From: Planotetraspora thailandica
GTDB taxonomy: Bacteria; Actinomycetota; Actinomycetes; Streptosporangiales; Streptosporangiaceae
Assembly (NCBI RefSeq): GCF_016863335.1
Contig: NZ_BOOR01000029.1
Coordinates: 1-64,000 of the forward strand
DNA: 64,000 nt
Reading direction: 5' to 3'
Shown: in pieces, positions 61,580 to 64,000 of the stretch
Position numbering within the stretch: the stretch's first letter is position 1
Layout of the letters: each line of letters opens with the position of its first letter
Notes under the pieces: generated by a model
The model's input: the letters and a program-made list of their open reading frames with translations, nothing else
The model's database searches: none
What the model was told of the DNA's origin: nothing
Program-made: the position numbers and the translations under genes

Positions 61580-62533
61580 GTGAAGAGAGCGCTCGGAGCC
61601 ATTCTGTGCGCCGGAACCCTTGCGGCCTGCGGAGGTCCGACGGCTTCCACGGCGGCCGGAGCGCCGGCCGCCGACGCACAGGCCGAGATCTCCGCCGACC
61701 CCACGCCGACCGACTCACCGACCCCCACGCCGTCTCCCTCACCGACCGAGAGCAAGAACTGCCGGGTCGCGGTGTCCAAGCCGTCCCTCGCCTCGGACGG
61801 GAAGGTGCACGCGGCGGGTTCACGGGCGGGCTGCGTCACGAAGGCGACCTTCCGGGTCCGGCTCTGGAGGGACCAGCCCGGGAGGGACCGCGTGACGAAG
61901 AGCGGCTCCCAGAAGATCGTGAACGGCCGCATCACTCTCACAGTGCCCTGCGGGAACGGCTTCTTCTACGCCGCCGTGTCCGACTACCTGGGACATTCGG
62001 TCAGGTCGAAGACGGTCAGCCTGTCGTGCCCGAAGCCGCCCAAGCCGTCCGGCGGCTCGTCGGCTTCCGCGGGATCGTCCGAGGGTTCGACCGGTGGCTC
62101 CTCAAGCGGATCGGACGGGTCCTCGTCGGCCGAGTCGTCGTCGACCGGCGGGACGACCATCGAGCAGCAGGTCCTGAGCCTCACCAACGCCGAGCGCGCC
62201 AAGGCCGGCTGCCGCCCGCTCAAGGCCAACGCCAAGCTCCGGGCCGCCGCGTACGGACACTCGGCCGACATGTCCGCGCAGAACTACTTCCAGCATGACT
62301 CCAAGGACGGCCGGACCTTCGCCGACCGCATCAAGGCGGCCGGATACTCCTACTCCGCGGCGGCCGAGAACATCGCGGAGGGTTACCCCACCGCCGCGGC
62401 CGTCGTGGACGGGTGGATGAACAGCCCGGGCCACCGCGCGAACATCCTGAACTGCACCTACACCGACATCGGCGTCGGATACGTCAAGGCGGGCGGACCG
62501 TACTGGACGCAGGACTTCGGCAAGCCCATGTGA
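61580..62533 (+). CDS. CAP (SCP/PR1) domain lipoprotein
   Basis: Surface lipoprotein of 317 aa with unknown function. A signal peptide ends in the lipobox LAAC (Cys17). A Thr/Pro/Ser linker, a middle domain of about 90 residues with several cysteines, and a Ser/Gly linker follow. The C-terminal CAP domain spans about 195-317 (LTNAERAKAGCRPL, AAYGHSADMS, SPGHRANIL). CAP domains bind lipids or act as proteases in various organisms. The GTG start follows GGAGAA. Confidence 0.9.
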   Translation: MKRALGAILCAGTLAACGGPTASTAAGAPAADAQAEISADPTPTDSPTPTPSPSPTESKNCRVAVSKPSLASDGKVHAAGSRAGCVTKATFRVRLWRDQPGRDRVTKSGSQKIVNGRITLTVPCGNGFFYAAVSDYLGHSVRSKTVSLSCPKPPKPSGGSSASAGSSEGSTGGSSSGSDGSSSAESSSTGGTTIEQQVLSLTNAERAKAGCRPLKANAKLRAAAYGHSADMSAQNYFQHDSKDGRTFADRIKAAGYSYSAAAENIAEGYPTAAAVVDGWMNSPGHRANILNCTYTDIGVGYVKAGGPYWTQDFGKPM

Positions 62534-62630
62534 CCAAAAGGCTCCAAATCACAGGACAACAACGCCCCAAAAAGGAGAGAATGCGAGGATCTTCTAGACA
62601 CCCCCCACGGCTGCATCGGATACTCCAGTC

Positions 62631-63161
62631 ATGAGCTCTCCCCCGGTTCGCGCCTCGGACGGAGATCGCGAGCGCGCGCTCAGCGAACTCCGCGACCGCG
62701 CCGCCGAGGGCCGGCTGTCCATGGACACGTTCGTCGGCCGGGTCGACATGGCGCTGCGGGCGCAAAGCCGCGGCGAACTGGATGAACTGGTCGCCGACCT
62801 GCCTCAGCGCGGGCGCATGCGCCGGCGGATCACCGAGGCCGTCAGCTCGATGTCGGACTTCACCCGCCGGGTCGAGAGCGCTTGGCGCCGTCCGCGCCTC
62901 CCCCGGCTCGCGCTGCCCGTCGACAGGCGGGTCCGCTATGTCGTCGGCCGGGGATCCGGCTGCGACCTCGTGCTGACCGACCTGACGGTGTCGCGCGTCC
63001 ATGCCGAGCTCCGCCGCGACGAGGACGACGCCTGGCTGCTCGTCGACCTGGGCTCCATGAACGGGACCCGGCTGAACGGCTGGCGTCTCGCCGGGCCCGC
63101 CAAAGTAAGGACGGGCGACGAGATCGCTTTCGGCGACTGCGTGTTCATGATTTCCGCCTGA
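62631..63161 (+). CDS. DUF1707 and FHA domain protein
   Basis: Phosphothreonine-binding protein. The 176-aa product has an N-terminal DUF1707 (VRASDGDRERALSELRDRAA, then LDELVADLP) and a C-terminal FHA domain from about residue 100 with GRGSGCDLVL, the SRVHAEL core and the SMNGTRLNG loop. No membrane helix. In actinobacteria such proteins often act with Ser/Thr kinases in cell-wall control, consistent with the adjacent PBP4-type gene. Confidence 0.9.
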   Translation: MSSPPVRASDGDRERALSELRDRAAEGRLSMDTFVGRVDMALRAQSRGELDELVADLPQRGRMRRRITEAVSSMSDFTRRVESAWRRPRLPRLALPVDRRVRYVVGRGSGCDLVLTDLTVSRVHAELRRDEDDAWLLVDLGSMNGTRLNGWRLAGPAKVRTGDEIAFGDCVFMISA

Positions 63162-63256
63162 TCACGCTTTATCGGGGAACAGATACGCATATTTCCGCAT
63201 AGCGGTGCCGTCGAGAATTCTCAATGATCGCGAAAGCCTGTCATTGGGGGTTGATT

Positions 63257-64000
63257 GTGCGGTTATCACGTCGGCCTTCGATCTTCCTTGCCGGAGCCGT
63301 ACTCGTGGCGGGGGTCACGATCTCGGGTGCTCCGGCGAACGCGGCCGACCCGGCGGGCCCGGCGCCAGGTGCCGGCGACCTCGTGCACGACATCGACCGG
63401 ATTCTCAGCGATCCGCGCCTCACTACGGCGCAGGCCGGCGTCGTCGTGAGGAGCGCGCGGACCGGCGAAGACCTCTACATGCGGGAACCAGGCAAACTGT
63501 TCATCCCCGCGTCCAACACCAAGCTGGTGACCTCGGCCGCCGCGGTCGAGACGCTGGGGCTGGACTACCGCTTCACCACCTCGGTCCTGTCCACCGCCAA
63601 GCCCGGCCGCACCATCGAGGGCGACATCGTGCTCAAAGGGACGGGCGACCCCACCATGCTCGCCTCCGACTATGACGCGCTCGCCGCCCAGGTCGCCCGC
63701 TCGGGGGTCAAGGAGGTCAGGGGACGCCTGGTCGCCGACGACACCTGGTTCGACGACGTACGGCTCGGCGCAGACTGGACCTGGGACGACGAGCCCTACT
63801 ACTACGCGGGCCAGATTTCGGCGCTGACCGCCTCCCCCGACACCGACTACGACGCGGGATCGGTGATCGTGTCGGTCGATCCGGGCAGCGCGCCCGGCAG
63901 ACCGGCCAAGGTGACCACGACACCTCCGACCGACTACCTGAAGATCGTCAACAGGGCGGTCACCGGGACGACCACCGACGCCGGCATCACCCGTGACCAC
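63257..64000 (+). CDS. dacB: D-alanyl-D-alanine carboxypeptidase/endopeptidase (PBP4 type), partial
   Basis: Peptidase S13 enzyme that trims or cleaves peptidoglycan peptides. The 248 residues visible start with a signal peptide (about 1-29) and contain the active-site motif S86-N-T-K89 in PASNTKL, and AAAVETLGLDYRFTT. The later SxN and KTG motifs would lie past the window end; the frame is open to 64000. The GTG start has GGGGGTT upstream. Codon 3 is TTA, a rare leucine codon here, so translation could depend on a scarce tRNA. Confidence 0.9.
   Translation, partial: MRLSRRPSIFLAGAVLVAGVTISGAPANAADPAGPAPGAGDLVHDIDRILSDPRLTTAQAGVVVRSARTGEDLYMREPGKLFIPASNTKLVTSAAAVETLGLDYRFTTSVLSTAKPGRTIEGDIVLKGTGDPTMLASDYDALAAQVARSGVKEVRGRLVADDTWFDDVRLGADWTWDDEPYYYAGQISALTASPDTDYDAGSVIVSVDPGSAPGRPAKVTTTPPTDYLKIVNRAVTGTTTDAGITRDH

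Overview
The window is a high-GC actinobacterial chromosome segment. The combined evidence suggests the Streptosporangiales (a relative of Nonomuraea, Streptosporangium or Microbispora): GTG starts are common, promoters look leaderless with TAnnnT -10 boxes, the gene order is classically actinobacterial (rnc-mutM-acyP-smc, coaD-rsmD-recG-DAK2-rpmB, gpsA-plsC-cofC, serA/leuB/ilvE/cimA/gltX/ndgR/leuCD/HU), and there is an F420 gene. The genus cannot be fixed from the sequence alone. Nearly all of the window is ordinary core chromosome. No phage, insertion sequence, CRISPR array or secondary-metabolite cluster is visible.

Layout. 0.1-9 kb (minus strand): smc, a 64-aa coiled-coil protein, acyP, mutM, rnc, rpmF, DUF177, coaD, rsmD. 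9-13 kb: recG and a DAK2 protein, divergent from rpmB. 13-18.8 kb: a membrane protein, thiD, a membrane-anchored CBM2-like protein, thiL (no canonical start for its conserved N-terminus), a stand-alone RAM domain, a DUF3515 lipoprotein, ddl. 18.8-22.7 kb: PLP lyase, gpsA, plsC, cofC. 23-25.5 kb: DHA2 drug exporter divergent from its TetR-type regulator, with a three-site operator. 25.5-29.3 kb: cold-shock-like protein, HU, a small protein, leuD, leuC, divergent ndgR. 29.3-32.6 kb: acidic protein, thioesterase, redoxin. 32.7-33 kb: tRNA-Gln and two identical tRNA-Glu genes. 33.1-44.3 kb: M3 oligopeptidase, gltX, FAH hydrolase, two ABM-fold proteins (one MhuD-like), HD protein, cimA with a branched-chain attenuator, O-methyltransferase, ilvE, leuB. 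44.3-48.8 kb: ROK repressor divergent from a CUT2 sugar transporter. 48.8-53.8 kb: a 36-aa protein, serA, an SseB-like protein, a GPH symporter. 53.8-61.3 kb: a tandemly duplicated padR/ABC-ATPase/FtsX-permease cassette in which one padR is reduced to a C-terminal stub. 61.5-64 kb: CAP-domain lipoprotein, DUF1707-FHA protein, and the start of a PBP4-type carboxypeptidase that runs off the right edge.

The most unusual signal is not a gene. Four intergenic regions (22.7-23.1, 35.1-35.5, 41.8-42.0 and 49.2-49.5 kb) carry arrays of the 19-mer GTGATCATGCAGAAGTTCG. Successive units start exactly 53 bp apart. In three arrays a forward set faces an inverted set, making a large phased palindrome; the fourth array is one-sided. 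Outer units are complete and inner ones keep only the 11-bp core GTGATCATGCA. A second weaker block (ACCTGGCC) recurs inside the 53-bp period. The arrays fill every long gap between convergent genes or operons here and are absent elsewhere. 53 bp is about five turns of B-DNA, so a phased protein-binding array (chromosome architecture or transcription boundary) or a 3'-end RNA element is plausible. I know of no described system that matches.

How the genes work together. Branched-chain amino acid synthesis is spread over leuCD/ndgR, cimA, ilvE and leuB, with an attenuator and duplicated operator-like repeats as visible control points. gltX lies near two tRNA-Glu genes. The ABC cassettes, the DHA2 exporter and the sugar transporter each sit beside a dedicated regulator with a readable palindromic operator.
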